64,000 bases of DNA from Styela clava (GCF_964204865.1 NC_135250.1:5084001-5148000), one strand, 5' to 3'; positions 1-12,109 are shown, counted from the stretch's first letter. A program made the numbers and translations. Notes: a model not told the origin generated them from the letters alone.

Positions 1-271
1 ACTCTACAAATAAAGTGAACTCGAATTAATAGCATCGTATAAAACTATATAATATATACAATATGTAAAATCAGGATATACTCTATAATGTTGTAATAAT
101 TATGCACTTCGACGCAACTATGGCTATAACATATAAATGCTACTAATGCGTTTACAGATATAACATAGAAATTATTTTCCCAACAATATCTAATTTAAAA
201 GGAATTCAACAAATGTAAAAGCCCATTGACTTCATAAAAATAAAAAGTCTTGCAATTTTATAGGATTCGCA

Positions 272-1262
272 TTACCAGTCTAAAATAATATCGTTATCAG
301 CTTCGTCATTTGTAAGAGTCAAGAATGCAAATGAAGAGAGTAATGTGTCTGCATTAAGAGTTCTGAACCTTCCGCTTCGTACATTAACAATTCCTGACCG
401 TCCTCTGCGAACTCGTATACTTTCGCCGGCTGTTTTTGTCGTAAAATATCTTCCATTATGCGGCTTTTCTCCCACGTAGTCAACTACAATTTCGTCTAAA
501 TGCCCCCGCTTTTGCAGCTCCTATGACACGAAAATAAAACAAATAGATTTTAAGAGTAACATCAAGGACTTATATGAAAATATTTAGTGATGATTTAGCC
601 TGGTTACAGGCTCACAGTATTTTTGAATCCACTTGCCAGATTTACAGAATTGCTTGTTTCGTTGTTTATTGAATCCACTGGTACTAAAATACAAAAGTGT
701 CTCACTGCCCGGACTGCTTTGTAATATAATGCAGGGTGGTCGCTAGAAAAGCAGAAAATTTGAAGTCAGATGAGATCACGAATAATATACGTGCTGATTT
801 CTTTTTCGATACGTTTCTCTTCTCTCCAGGATCTAGGTTGCTTTAGTTTGATACCCTTTATGTTCTATTCAATTTAATAATATTCTGACACCCGCATCAT
901 GGAAGAAAGCAAGAAACAGCTTTGTAAATGTTATTTTTTGTAAAAATAAATAGCTTTTTGACATATTTTCTATTTTTCTAGCGACCACCCTGTCTAATAA
1001 TACATGAACGATAACATCACACACAATAAGCACAACTTAGAAATTCACTTACTTTCATAACGTACAGTCTCCTATTGTTTCGACACCAAAATTTATCATC
1101 AAATCGATAAACTTCCATTCGAGGAAAAACATCAACTGATAATACCCCGACAGCAACGTCATTAATGGCTTCGTCGATACTTCCGCCATTTTTGAAGTTT
1201 GAACTTATTGAAACTTGCGTGTATCGCAGTTTATCTGGAGTGGTAGCCTTAACCCTTTTCAT
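272..1262 (-). CDS. Small two-exon protein, family copy 1 (LRYTQ..NRRLYVMK family)
   Basis: Exon 1 is 1053-1262 (70 codons, ATG at 1260-1262) and exon 2 is 272-520 (82 codons plus TAA). The intron starts GTAAGT, ends ATAG and is phase 0. The protein is about 152 residues. Exon 1 has KLRYTQ near the start and NRRLYVMK at its end; exon 2 has GHLDEIVVDYVGE, then RVRRGRSG and an acidic tail. The arrangement (RYTQ.SI, then a Pro-hydrophobic strand, then NRRL) recalls small ParB/sulfiredoxin-fold-like proteins; this is resemblance from memory, not a search result. The same two exons recur at 5035-5766 and 9935-11018, which supports the model. The intron holds a MITE (732-992). Function unknown. Confidence 0.65.
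732..992. mobile_element. MITE with 19-bp terminal inverted repeats
   Basis: The left end CAGGGTGGTCGCTAGAAAA (732-750) is the exact reverse complement of the right end (974-992). The 261-bp element has no coding capacity and lies in the intron of family copy 1. No clean target-site duplication is visible. The CAGGG-type end suggests the hAT superfamily (inference). Confidence 0.7.
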
Positions 1263-2753
1263 TATTGAAAAATCGATTTAACAAATATGAGAAATTTGTA
1301 TAAATCAAATGCATTACGCTTTCGGTACCTGCACAATACCTAAGTTGCGCCCTCCGTCTCATTATGAGGCTTCACTCTTCCTATTTCCCCGTATAGGAAA
1401 CATGGTAATTCCCCATAACCTCCCCGTGTTCTACATCATAAAAGGGGTTACCTAGCTTCATTCGCACGCAATGAACTACCAGAACCGCGTTCCAGAACCT
1501 TCTATCGTAAAATTTATGTTTCATTTTAGTAAATGTATAACGAGCTATACGTTAAAGTACAAAGGATTGGATGGTGAAATATACTGTACGAAATACATAA
1601 AACTTTTGTCTCGGAAAAGCCCCCGATAACACTCAGGTTACGTTATCGTAGCGAATAAATAAAATGAACAGCAAAGGCAAATAATACAGAAGTGCAGAAT
1701 AAATATAAAGTGGAATAACGTCACTAAAGCCCAGAATGATGATGTATATGTCTGATGCTTTAATCAAGGTCCAGAATTTAAATATGACGATGTACTAAAA
1801 ATAGGAAACAATCAAAAATAGAACACGGATTATGATTTATGAATATTTCTTTTTCATAACCCAGTAAACGCACCTCATTCAACGTCTGTTCAACGAGTAA
1901 ATAAAACGTTGTGCAACGTCATTTTAGCACGGAGTGACGTGTCTGATACTTTGGGCCTAGGCCAATGATTTGAATGTGTAAATGTAATACGGGTTTTTAT
2001 TAGCCAAGTCAAGTTCAAGACATTTATCACATTTATGATTTTCCATTTATAAAGAGACCAATACACTGGCCATTACGTTGAGTACATTTTATAGATAAAC
2101 TGTAACACACTTCACTCTTCGATTTTTATTTTCGTTATCAGAGCGATGGACTACTAAAATGGGTTGCAGGCTTGAAGTGAACGTGGTTTAGCTTGAAATA
2201 AACCCTATCAGATTCAAGTTTCGCTTTGCTGTCGTTATCCGTGCTTTTACTGATACATGATTTGAAATGTAGCAAGCCTTTATCGGAGCAGCAGAACTTC
2301 CGAATTAAACTGCAATGTTCGATTTGTATTTCCACAGGGTCTTCTGAAATATTCTTGATAGGTCAAGCTTTGACTCTATTTTAAAAATATTTTTTTACTG
2401 TGACCTCATAATTATAATACATAACACACAAATTAGGCATTATATCGAATTTGCACATTTTCTTTTAATAATCATTTCTGAATTGATAATAGATCAATTC
2501 ATGTAGTCTATTAGCGTACGGTAGCCTATAATAATCATTTGGAAAAATTATTTTATCAATTCGAAGACGTCAACAACAAAATCAGAAAGCCAGAACAAAT
2601 GTTCCATGAAGCCCATCGTGTTTACAAATGGAATGCTTGACAGTCCTTTGAATGATGAATTTGTGAAAGTATTGAAGACTTGTGAGACCGGAATGAATAC
2701 AAGGTTATTGTTACAAAATTAGCCAAAATTGGTTACGATTCGCAATACGAAAA

Positions 2754-2969
2754 AGTACGCTCCAGAAGTGTGTATAACAATAAGGAGGTAACTAATTTTG
2801 TTCGCCTATTTTACATCAAGTTGTGTAAAGGGACTGGAACCTATGGGCAGGGGGTATATTTACTTGGCTAACACAGACATTCCTAAAATTCATAATGTAA
2901 CTGAAATAAGGAAAAACGGAATCAAATTATGGCCTAACCCTAACCTGGTAAACACACTACGGGAGTACC
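2754..2969 (+). mobile_element. MITE-A copy
   Basis: Starts with a version of GCGCTCCAGAAGTGTGT, has the internal landmarks GGGACTGGAACCTATGGG and CCTAACCCTAACCTGGTA, and ends CACTACGGGAGTACC. About 216 bp. Shared with the duplicate at 15621, so it was inserted before the segmental duplication. Confidence 0.8.
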
Positions 2970-3427
2970 CCAAAAGTGATGAACTGACGTTTTCTCACTA
3001 GACCTAAATTTAATTAAGATCTAAATTTAAACATGATCTATAGATTTTGAATAAACGAGCGTTAACTGAAAACAAATCTAACATTGACTCGGAAGTCGGA
3101 TTTAAATTCGATAACCAAATCTATAAGGACAAATCTGGAAGTAAAAGAAATTTTGTTTCCTGCAGTCTGAAGTAGGCACCAAATAGGTTTGGTTTCATAA
3201 TAAGTTCAAGTTTTTCCAACTTAGAACTTCTAATCAGGGGCGTATCTAGGCCTCCTAAGGTATGACAGCTAGTACAAAAGTTCTAATCGTGAAATGTTTC
3301 AATAAAATAATTTCAAATTGGGAATTACTGAAACTGGTTTTATACTCAAATAATAATGTACGAGTAATATCACTTCAAAAACAGTCGTGAAAATTGTCAT
3401 TTGAAGAGGCGCATTATTAAACTTTGC

Positions 3428-3523
3428 GGTGCTCCCGAGGTATGTGCACCAACCTGAACTGCAACCTGGTACCATGTTCAGGTTGTGCGCCATCATGGTG
3501 CACATACTTTCGGAGCTTTATCA
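3428..3523. mobile_element. Short palindromic MITE-B relative
   Basis: The left arm (GCTCCCGAGGTATGTGCACC) and right arm (GTGCACATACTTTCGGAGC) are near-perfect inverted repeats around an internal CAACCTGAA/TTCAGGTTG palindrome. Same short subfamily as 48786-48883 and 60351-60463. Confidence 0.65.
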
Positions 3524-3825
3524 TGGGCGCAATTTTATCTTGATACGCCACTGCTCTTAGCCAATCTCAATGGTTAGAAGTTGGATAGCAAATTTTTCCA
3601 TAACCCTCGGTCATTAAGAAACAACCTATTCTGAGAGCAGATTTGCAAAAATTGTGGCTCACGTTGAAACAGTGAGAAAAGATTTTACAAAATTACAGAA
3701 GTTGGCTGAGAATGTTTCGGAAAGATATCGGAACAAAGCATCGAACTACTCTGGGAAAATGGACAGAAGGGGTATCCTACAGGCAGAAGTTATAATGTTG
3801 AAAATGAGTATATTTTGATCTTCAC

Positions 3826-4230
3826 ATAATATGACGTTTTCAAATTCTGATTAGTAATTTGTTACATATGTGAGCCCTCAGCGTTTTGTTTGTCTGATCT
3901 CAGTTCAGTAGCAATATGACGAATGATGTGTGCATGATCTGGGAGTTAATTTGTTGAAACAGATAGAATTTTTTGATCACACTCAACACAATATGACGTT
4001 TTAAACGCTGATTGGTAATGTGACACATTCGTGGGTACACTCCGCGTTTTGTTTTCAGCTTTGTAAATAAATATGGCGCACGACGAGTACATGATTTCGG
4101 AGTTAATTTGTTGTAACAAAGTGAATTTTGGTGTTTTCAATTCCTGATGTATTATGTTACATACGTGCGTACACTCCGCGCTTTGTTTGTCTGCTTTCAG
4201 TTTTGCTAAACAATACGGCACATAAGAAAT
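3826..4230. repeat. Three degenerate ~150-bp tandem units
   Basis: Each unit has an AATATGACG-like or TTTTCAAATTCTGAT-like start, a TGTTACATACGTG-like segment, a CTCCGCGTTTTGTTTGTCTG-like segment and GAGTTAATTTGTTG. Copies begin near 3830, 3985 and 4125. No coding signal. Confidence 0.5.
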
Positions 4231-4399
4231 CTTTGTTGCGGCTGCTGTTGTTGTCGCCAAAACAAAAAATCTCCACAACTGAAATTTTTAGAGGTCAAAG
4301 ATTGTTGTTGTCGCTACAATTTAATAGTATCGTATATAAATACACAATATATAAATACATATAATATTTATTCTTTAAAATTATGCCCATTTAAATGAC

Positions 4400-5030
4400 A
4401 GTTGCTAGCATATAAATGATGCTAATGCTTCTATTGATATAGAAGCTGTTTTCTTACGGTAGGTACTCTAAGAATAATATAATAAAGGAAAACAACTATA
4501 GGCAATTAGTTACTTTATACTGGTGATGAGCAAACTTTTATTTTCAAATTTAAATAAAATATCTAAACTATGAATTTATAAAAATAATATCGATGTTTTT
4601 TTCATCTTCAATTCAACAATGTCAGCCTCAATCAAATTCGACACTGCCATAGCAAATAAATTTGTGAAAAAATTTAGTACTTTTCTAAAGGCGGCCGTTT
4701 GCAAAAAAAATTTCCTGAATGTGGCCCTTATTTATCATTCTTACGTAATTGACCTTACTAATAGATTTATGAATATATTGAAACAATCTTCCTAGTCAAC
4801 TATATATTTTTGACGAGTGAAAAATCACATACAAAGTTAAGATTAAATGAGAAAATGGAACACACTTTTATTTGAGAGAAAAATAGGAAATATAAGTAGT
4901 TTTCTACTATATCTACCGAAATAAATTAATACACGCGATGGCCGTTTGACACGCTTTCCGCTCGAGCTTATCGGAGTATGTAACTTGATGCAATATTAAG
5001 TCATACTCCCATAAACGAACTCAAGACAAA
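4400..5030. other. AT-rich intergenic sequence
   Basis: About 630 bases between the duplicated 3'-flank motif (4330-4440, also at 40-140 and 9350-9490) and family copy 2. No exon, RNA gene or clear element was seen. Confidence 0.4.
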
Positions 5031-5034
5031 GTCT

Positions 5035-5766
5035 TCAAAAAGAATCAGAATCCGAGTCGTCCGAACCGTATGCGGAATAGTCAGAGATATCTCCGAAGTC
5101 GAAACTTGCCATTCCTGACCGTCCTACGCGAACTCGTATACTTTTCTTATCTGTTTTTGTTGTAAAATATTCTTTTTCGTGCGGCATTTCTCCCAAGTAG
5201 TATACAACGATTTTTTCAAGATATCCTAGCATTTGCAGCTTCTATGGAACGAAAATAAAAAAAAAGATAGATCTAAAAGTAATATATATGCTTTATAAAA
5301 AAAATTAGAGTTGTTGATGAAAATAAAACATATCTGGCAACTGGAAGTCTACTAGAAATAGAGATATATTTCTTTGTGAAGCTTTCAACTGCAATACATT
5401 GACCCACGGGATGAAGTGGTGGGTGGCATGACGCGTCGTGCTAAGCGTTAGGGATATGCTTGCCGTCGTTTTTTTTCTTTAATTAACCAGCGCGGGTTCG
5501 CGTCCCCCCCTAACCATGCTAAGCCTCAATACCACATACAATACAGCAAAATATACAAATTCACTTACTTTCATAACGTACAGTCTCCTGTTGTTTTGGC
5601 ACCAAAGTTTACCATCAAAAGAGTGAACATCCATTCGAGGAAAATCACCAACTGATAATGTCCCGTCAATAACATCGTCAATGGCTTTTTTGATGCTTCC
5701 GCCATCTGCAAAGTGTGAACCTATCGAATCTTGAGTGTAACGCAGAATATCATGACTAAATTTCAG
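5035..5766 (-). pseudogene. Two-exon family copy 2, start codon ATG changed to CTG
   Basis: Exon 1 is 5569-5766 and exon 2 is 5035-5241, with phase-0 GTAAGT/ATAG intron borders as in copy 1. Both exons are open and keep ILRYTQDSIGS, NRRLYVMK and RVRVGRSGMAS; the end is shorter and acidic (DDSDSDSF). Aligned on the sequence just upstream, copies 1 and 3 have ATG where this copy has CTG (5764-5766), and an in-frame stop lies a few codons further up. It is therefore either silenced, started at CUG, or joined to an unseen upstream exon. The intact frame argues that loss was recent. Confidence 0.55.
5415..5525 (+). repeat. SINE-like fragment
   Basis: GCATGACGCGTCGTGCTAAG followed by CGTTAGGGATATGCTTGCC matches the head of the tRNA-derived SINEs at 35.6-36.3 kb; a GGTTCG box follows. 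It sits in the intron of family copy 2. Confidence 0.45.
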
Positions 5767-6109
5767 TTTTGGAAAATCAGTTCAACAAATATAAATTTGT
5801 ATAAACTGGAACGTTTGGCCTCCGTCACACGAACAAAATAACACCTAAGTTTAACACCCAGCTTGATTATAAAGATTCTTTTTCTTCTTTCCGATAACTT
5901 GGTAATTCCCCATGAACAACCCATGCTTGATCTGTTAGAACAGTGCTCCAGAACCTTCTTTCGACAAATTTCTATTTATTTTAGTAACTCAGCTCTGTAT
6001 AACAGCTTAAAAGGATTGGATTGTTCATTGAATATACTGTACAAAATACATGAAACTTTTGACTCGGAATCGACTTTGCTTTGGAATCACGGATGCCTTT
6101 ATTGGACAC

Positions 6110-9090
6110 GTTAGTGGACATAACGATCGTTTTGGTATTTTTTGGACACGTAGTGGACATAACGATCGTTTCAATATTATGTTGTTGGACACGTAGTGGA
6201 CATAACGATCGTTTCAATATTATGTTGTTGTTGTTCTTGTTGTCCTTGTTGTTGTTCTTGTTCTTTGACACGTTTTTAAAAAGTCGCTTTTCTCTTCGAA
6301 TACTGGACCAATTGCTTTGAAATTTTCAGTGGTTGAAGATAAAATTTTTCTCCAGAAGGCTATTACTTTTTTTTTCGCTATGACGTCATCAAAATTATTG
6401 CCATTGGGTGGCGCTACGTGTCCATATATTTGAGCATAGCTCTCTTGTTGTTGTTGTTCTTGTTCTTGTTCTTTGACACGTTTTTAAAAAGTCGCTTTTC
6501 TCTTCGAATACTGGACCAATTGCTTTGAAATTTTCAGTGGTTAAAGATTAATTTTTTCGCTAGAAGGCTATTACTTTTGTTTATTCTTAAATTTTATATG
6601 AATCCTATGAGATATGATATTTCATACAAAATTTCGCGGTATTTATTTTTACTCATGGGAACACTGTTTTACACTTATTTCAAGCGGTTTCGCGATCGAT
6701 TGTCTTGCTCAGTACTACAGCTACTGTAGGTCGGTACTGGTAAGTTGCCATACAGGTACCGTAACGCAGTGAAATTGACTTATTCCTTCCGCGGTATTAC
6801 TAATGCTGCAATGCAAGTTTTATAGCCTATCGTATGCGGAACGGAATATCAGACCTACAGGTTCGGTACCGGTACTGGTAGCTCAGTACGTAAGTACGAT
6901 ACTGGTACTGGTGCCGGTACCGGTGTCTTACCACAATGAAATTACCGTAACTTATTCTTTCACGGTCCTACCAGTGCAGTAATGCAAGCGTTGTAGCACT
7001 TGTAGCCTACTATATTTGTTTATTTTGATGAGAGTCTACTGGAAACAACATAAAATTTGAAAGGGAAGAATTGTTCTGTGATCAATTACCGGTATCTGTC
7101 CTAAAGTGTAAACAACATAAAATTTGCAAGGGAACAACTGTTCTGTGATCAATTACCGTATATGGCCTACAGTGTACAGATAAGATGCTGGCTGACTGCT
7201 AATTGGTACTGGTAGCTCAGTACGTAAGTACGATACTGGTACTGGTGCCGGTACCGGTGTCTTACCACAATGAAATTACCGTAACTTATTCTTTTACGGT
7301 CCTACCAGTGCAGTAATGCAAGCGTTGTAGCACTTGTAGCCTACTATATTTGTTTATTTTGATGAGAGTCTACTGGAAACAACATAAAATTTAAAAGGGA
7401 AGAATTGTTCTGTGATCAATTATCTGTCCTAAAGTGTAAACAACATAAAATTTGCAAGGGAACAACTGTTCTGTGATCAATTACCGTATATGGCCTACAG
7501 TGTACAGGTAAGATGCTGGCTGACTGCTAACCGGTACTGGTAGCTCAGTACGTAAGTACGATACTGGTACTGGTGCCGGTACCGGTGTCTTACCACAATG
7601 AAATTACCGTAACTTATTCTTTTACGGTCCTACCAGTGCAGTAATGCAAGCGTTGTAGCACTTGTAGCCTACTATATTTGTTTATTTTGATGAGAGTCTA
7701 CTGGAAACAACATAAAATTTGAAAGGGAAGAATTGTTCTGTGATCAATTATCTGTCCTAAAGTGTAAACAACATAAAATTTGCAAGGGAACAACTGTTCT
7801 GTGATCAATTACCGTATATGGCCTACAGTGTACAGGTAAGATGCTGCCTGACTGCTAACTCAGTACCGCTTGACACGTTTTTAAAAAGTCGCTTTTCTCT
7901 TCGAATACTGGACCAATTGCTTTGAAATTTTTAGTGGTTAAAGATAAAAATTTTCTCCAAAAGGCTATTACTTTTTTTTCGCTATGACGTCATCAAAATT
8001 ATGTGACTCTACGTGTCCATATATTTGAGCATAGCTCTCTTGTTGTTCTTGTTCTTATTTGTCTTCTTCTTGGTATCGTTATGAAAAAATCGCTTTCCTC
8101 GTTGATTACTGGACCAATTGCTTTGAAATTTTCAGTGAGTAATGATTATATTTTTCCCCAGAAGGCTATTACTTTTATTTATTCTTAAATTTTATATGAA
8201 TCCTATGAGATATGATATTTCATACAAAATTTCGCGGTATTTATTTTTACTCATGGGAACACTGTTTTACACTTATTTCAAGCGGTTTCGCGATCGATTG
8301 TCTTGCTCAGTACTACAGCTACTGTAGGTCGGTACTGGTAAGTTGCCATACCGGTACCGTAACGCAGTGAAATTGACTTATTCCTTCCGCGGTATTACTA
8401 ATGCTGCAATGCAAGTTTTATAGCCTATCGTATGCGGAACGGAATATCAGACCTACAGGTTCGGTACCGGTACTGGTAGCTCAGTACGTAAGTACGATAC
8501 TGGTACTGGTGCCGGTACCGGTGTCTTACCACAATGAAATTACCGTAACTTATTCTTTCACGGTCCTACCAGTGCAGTAATGCAAGCGTTGTAGCACTTG
8601 TAGCCTACTATATTTGTTTATTTTGATGAGAGTCTACTGGAAACAACATAAAATTTAAAAGGGAAGAATTGTTCTGTGATCAATTATCTGTCCTAAAGTG
8701 TAAACAACATAAAATTTGCAAGGGAACAACTGTTCTGTGATCAATTACCGTATATGGCCTACAGTGTACAGGTAAGATGCTGGCTGACTGCTAACTCAGT
8801 ACCGCACCTACGTTAGGTACCGGTACCGCCGTGAATTCAGCTCTCATCTCTTTGTTGGACACGTAGTGGACATAACGATCGTTTCAATATTATGTTGTTG
8901 TTGTTCTTGTTCTTTGACACGTTTTTAAAAAGTCGCTTTTCTCTTCGAATACTGGACCAATTGCTTTGAAATTTTCAGTGGTTAAAGATAAAAATTTTCT
9001 CCAGAAGGCTATTACTTTTTTTTTCGCTATGACGTCATCAAAATTATGTGACTCTACGTGTCCATATATTTGAGCATAGCTCTCTTGTTT
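6110..9090. repeat. Complex satellite region with ~330-bp units
   Basis: Two intermingled modules are seen. Module 1 (a GGACACGTAGTGGACATAAC start, (TTG)n, then a segment with GACGTCATCAAAATTAT) recurs near 6120, 6450, 7870 and 8850. Module 2 is a GGTACC-rich unit starting GGTACTGGTAGCTCAGTACG at 6871, 7205, 7533 and 8469 (spacings 334 and 328 bases for the first three). A longer block of about 270 bases is repeated at 6600 and 8190. All reading frames here are by-products of the repeats. A reverse-oriented module-1 copy lies at 47300-47600. Confidence 0.8.
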
Positions 9091-9177
9091 TAAATTTGAT
9101 TGAAAATTTTTTTGATAAAGTAGAATAAAATAGAAACATTCTCAATATCATCACATGGAACTGAATCATACTTTAAA

Positions 9178-9310
9178 ACAATGGTGCCCGACCGGGGGCC
9201 CCCGGCCCTACATAAGGGCCACAAAGCAGTTGAAATAAGAAATAGGGGGCAATTAGTGCTAAAAACCTCCGGAAGGGGGCCACGGGATATTAAAGGTTGG
9301 GACTAATGGC
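9178..9310. mobile_element. Short hAT-like element
   Basis: The ends CAATGGTGCCCGACC and GGTTGGGACTAATGG are imperfect inverted repeats around a GC-rich core (GGGGGCCCCCGGCCC). This is the usual look of small hAT-derived elements; the superfamily is inference. Confidence 0.4.
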
Positions 9311-9639
9311 TTAAAAGTTCAATCTAGGATTTACATAGCGGCAATTATGTCAATGTTACACCATAAACAAATATACTCCATAATAAAACCAATACACTTA
9401 ATTTGCTAATCGTAAGATATATAAATTCAGCATATACTTCATAATATTGTAATAATTTTGCACTGTGGCTGGCATATAAATGCTGCTAATGAACTAGAAA
9501 TTGTTTTCTCGACTGCGGGTAATCTAAAGTAATGTAACAAATATAGGCAATTTGTCATCCTTGATGTTTGCACCTAGTGGGTCGGTTGACCTCACTGACA
9601 GGTTTATAAAACATCTCAATATCAATATATTTTTTAATC

Positions 9640-9934
9640 GGTAATGCATATTTTTCAATGCAATGTGCCGAATCAAATATTTTTGGTATATCGTCAGTAT
9701 CTTCGTTACATCTACGTCATCAGTAATCGTCATCGTATTTGTCAGTATTTTCGTCATAATATACGTCAGTATCGTCGTTGCATCTCAGTCATTATGTTTG
9801 TCGTCATCATATTCGTCAGTATCTTCGTCATAATTTCGTCAGTATCGTCGTAACATCTTAGTCATTATGTTTGTTGTCATCATATTCGAGAGTATCATCG
9901 TCATAATTTCGTCAGTATCGTCGTAACATCTTAG
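9640..9934 (-). repeat. Decayed extension of the acidic coding minisatellite
   Basis: CGTCAGTATCTTCGT-like units continue past the stop codon of family copy 3 (9935-9937) for almost 300 bases, with point changes that break the frame. This is the same repeat as inside exon 2. Confidence 0.65.
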
Positions 9935-11018
9935 TCAATATATTCGCCGCCATCTGTAATCGGCATCATCTTCGTCAGAATCTTCGCCATCATATTCGTC
10001 GGTATCTTCGTCATCATATTCGTCAGTATCTTCGTCAGTATCTTCGTCAGTATCTTCGTCATCATAGCCGTCAGTATCTTCGTCATCATATTCTTCAGTA
10101 CCTACGTCATCATATTCGTCAGTACCTACGTCATCATATTCGTCAGTATCTTCGTCAGTATCTTCGTCATCATATTCGTCAGTATCCTCGTCATCATATT
10201 CGTCAGTATCTTCGTCATCATATTCGTCAGTATCTTCGTCATCAGTAATCGTTAACTTTGGAAATGCGAATTGTAAATAAGCAATTCTTGACCGTCCTCT
10301 GCGAACTCTTATACTTTTTCCGGCTGTTATTGTACTAAAATATCTTCTATTATGTGACTTTTCTCCTACGTAGTCAACAATGATTTCTTTTAAATGCCCC
10401 CGCCTTTGTAGCTCCTGTGTAACGAAAATGAAATTCCAAAGTTCATAATATTTTTTCTGTTTTTTGAATAAATCTATGAGAACTAACAATGCTGGCGTTG
10501 AAGCTAGGGAATTACAAAAAGATTGCTCAGACAAAAAGATTATAAAAGTAATGTCAAATGATTTAGGCTAGTTGTTAATGACTAATCCATATAACAGCGT
10601 TTTTATCGTCTTTGTTTAATAAACAGTAGCACGAGCGATTCAATAAAATAAATCTGCAACATAAATTAGAAATAGAGAAAGATATTTCCGAACTTATATA
10701 TATTCGAACTTTTCTACGAAGATGGCAAAGTGTGGTGGATCATAATTTATTTAAGATGCATAAATGATGACCCCACACCACGCACAATACAGGACAACTG
10801 ACGAATTTACTTACTTTCATAACGTACAGTCTCCTGTTGTTCCGACACCAAAATTTTCCAGCAAAACTGTAAACCTCCATTAAAGGAAAATCATGCACTG
10901 ACGATACTCCTTTGGCAACGTCAATAATCGCTCTTTCGATGCCTCTGCCATTTTTGAAGACGCAGCTTATTGAATCTTGAGTGTATCGCAGGTTATCAGG
11001 ACTTATGATAAGACTCAT
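9935..11018 (-). CDS. Two-exon family copy 3 with long acidic DEDTDEYD repeat tail
   Basis: Exon 1 is 10815-11018 (68 codons, ATG at 11016-11018) and exon 2 is 9935-10414 (159 codons plus TGA); the intron is phase 0 (GTAAGT, ACAG). The protein is about 227 residues. Exon 1 keeps NLRYTQDSISC and NRRLYVMK; exon 2 keeps ELQRRGHLKEIIVDYVGE and RVRRGRSRIA. After that comes an expansion of the 8-residue unit DEDTDEYD with variants (DVGTDEYD, DEDTDGYD), ending DADYRWRRIY. The tail is extremely acidic and coded by a 24-bp minisatellite, so repeat number is probably variable between individuals. Function unknown. Confidence 0.65.
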
Positions 11019-11299
11019 TTTTAAAAAATCGGTTCAACAAATATGAATGAGGAGCATTTCGCCTCCGCTGCATGAATAAAAAAGAAACGTAAGTTTCGCC
11101 TTCCTTCTATTATAAAGCCTCACTTTTTTGTATTTCATCGAACAAACTATACCAGAAGTCCAGAACCATGTTCCACAACATTCAGTCGTTAAATTTATGT
11201 TTCATTTTATAGTAAATGTATAACAAGCTGAATCAAAGTACAAAAGAATTGGATGTTGCGATATAGGCTATTGTACAAAATACATAAAACTTTTGCCCT

Positions 11300-12100
11300 G
11301 CCCGCCACACCCCCTAGTGTTTCGAAATCGTAGAGAATAAACCAAAATAACAGCGGGGGCAAATAACAGAAACGTAGATAGTATATAGAATGCAGGATAA
11401 CCTTATTAGTGTGCAAAATAATGATATATATGTCTTATGCTTAGGAATTTACGATTTAAGAATTTTTATCACGGCACTTCCAGGAATGATAAAACCAGGA
11501 CGCATGAATCCCATACCTATAGTTTCGTCACATATATTGATATTAGGGATTCAAATGTATTTCTTCATAATGTATTTCATAATTCAATTCCAGATACACG
11601 AACACATTTATTTTTAAATTTCATTAAAGAATTATTTTATTAAGTAAAATAATATATATATATATATACATTCTCAATACCATCACACAGAACTGAATTA
11701 TACTTCAAAAACAATAAAGACAAAAAATGGAACGAACGCACAGTTATATCTCGGAGGAGATTAAGCTAGCCAAATAGTTTTCTAATATTTATACCTCAAT
11801 AAAGTTATTCACTCTTTGGTAGTTTGGCCAAGCTTTCTGTGTTTAGTACATTACTGGATTTTTAATCGGTACCACATCCCCAATGGTGGGATTCAAAATT
11901 TTGCACAGGTCAGGTTCTATTTCACCACATGAGATTCTATTACGTGACACGCTTAACAAAAATCTAATCCATTACTGCGGTGGTCGTAACTCATTTCTAC
12001 GCTCGCCTGACGTCTATAACAATAATGGGTGGCGGATCATCACGATATTTTTAGAACGAATTCGTGCAAACTTTTGCGAAACCCCATGATCCCACCATAA
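11300..12100. other. AT-rich sequence without a supported gene
   Basis: Contains a (TA)n run near 11650-11670. The short frames overlap on both strands and show no splice-consistent or conserved structure. Confidence 0.35.
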
Positions 12101-12109
12101 CGATTAAAA

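Larger units (their letters stand above)
2567..3782 (+). pseudogene. Broken duplicate of the 15.4-18.4 kb gene (exons 1 and 2 only)
   Basis: The exon-1 remnant is 2567-2754 and the exon-2 remnant 3641-3782. Compared with 15431 onward, the start ATG is ACG here (2567-2569), and a one-base deletion near 2718 puts an in-frame TAG after the equivalent of EMNTRL. A MITE-A copy follows exon 1 at the same point as in the other duplicate. Exon 2 is still open (HVETVRKDFTKLQKLAENVS). Exons 3 and 4 are not present downstream. The damage suggests it no longer makes the protein. Confidence 0.65.
1290..3790. repeat. Segmental duplication, left copy (partner 14318-16460)
   Basis: Matching landmarks appear in the same order in both copies: the block at 1440-1560 and 14440-14580, the stretch at 2100-2290 and 14990-15190, the exon-1 homology at 2567 and 15431, the MITE-A insertion, and the exon-2 homology at 3641 and 16312. 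No gene is supported between 1290 and 2560. Confidence 0.75.

Noticed and set aside
2138-2335. 65-residue minus-strand frame in a duplicated block
   Set aside because: The frame is not kept in the duplicate at 14990-15190.
2900-2970. CCCTAACCCTAACC as telomere repeat
   Set aside because: It is a fixed internal part of MITE-A and MITE-B and never forms an array.
6871-8800. CRISPR-like or regularly spaced array
   Set aside because: Units are about 330 bases without unique spacers, and the DNA is eukaryotic.
9644-9853. Plus-strand Ile/Val/Ser-rich frame
   Set aside because: Antisense of the decayed acidic minisatellite.
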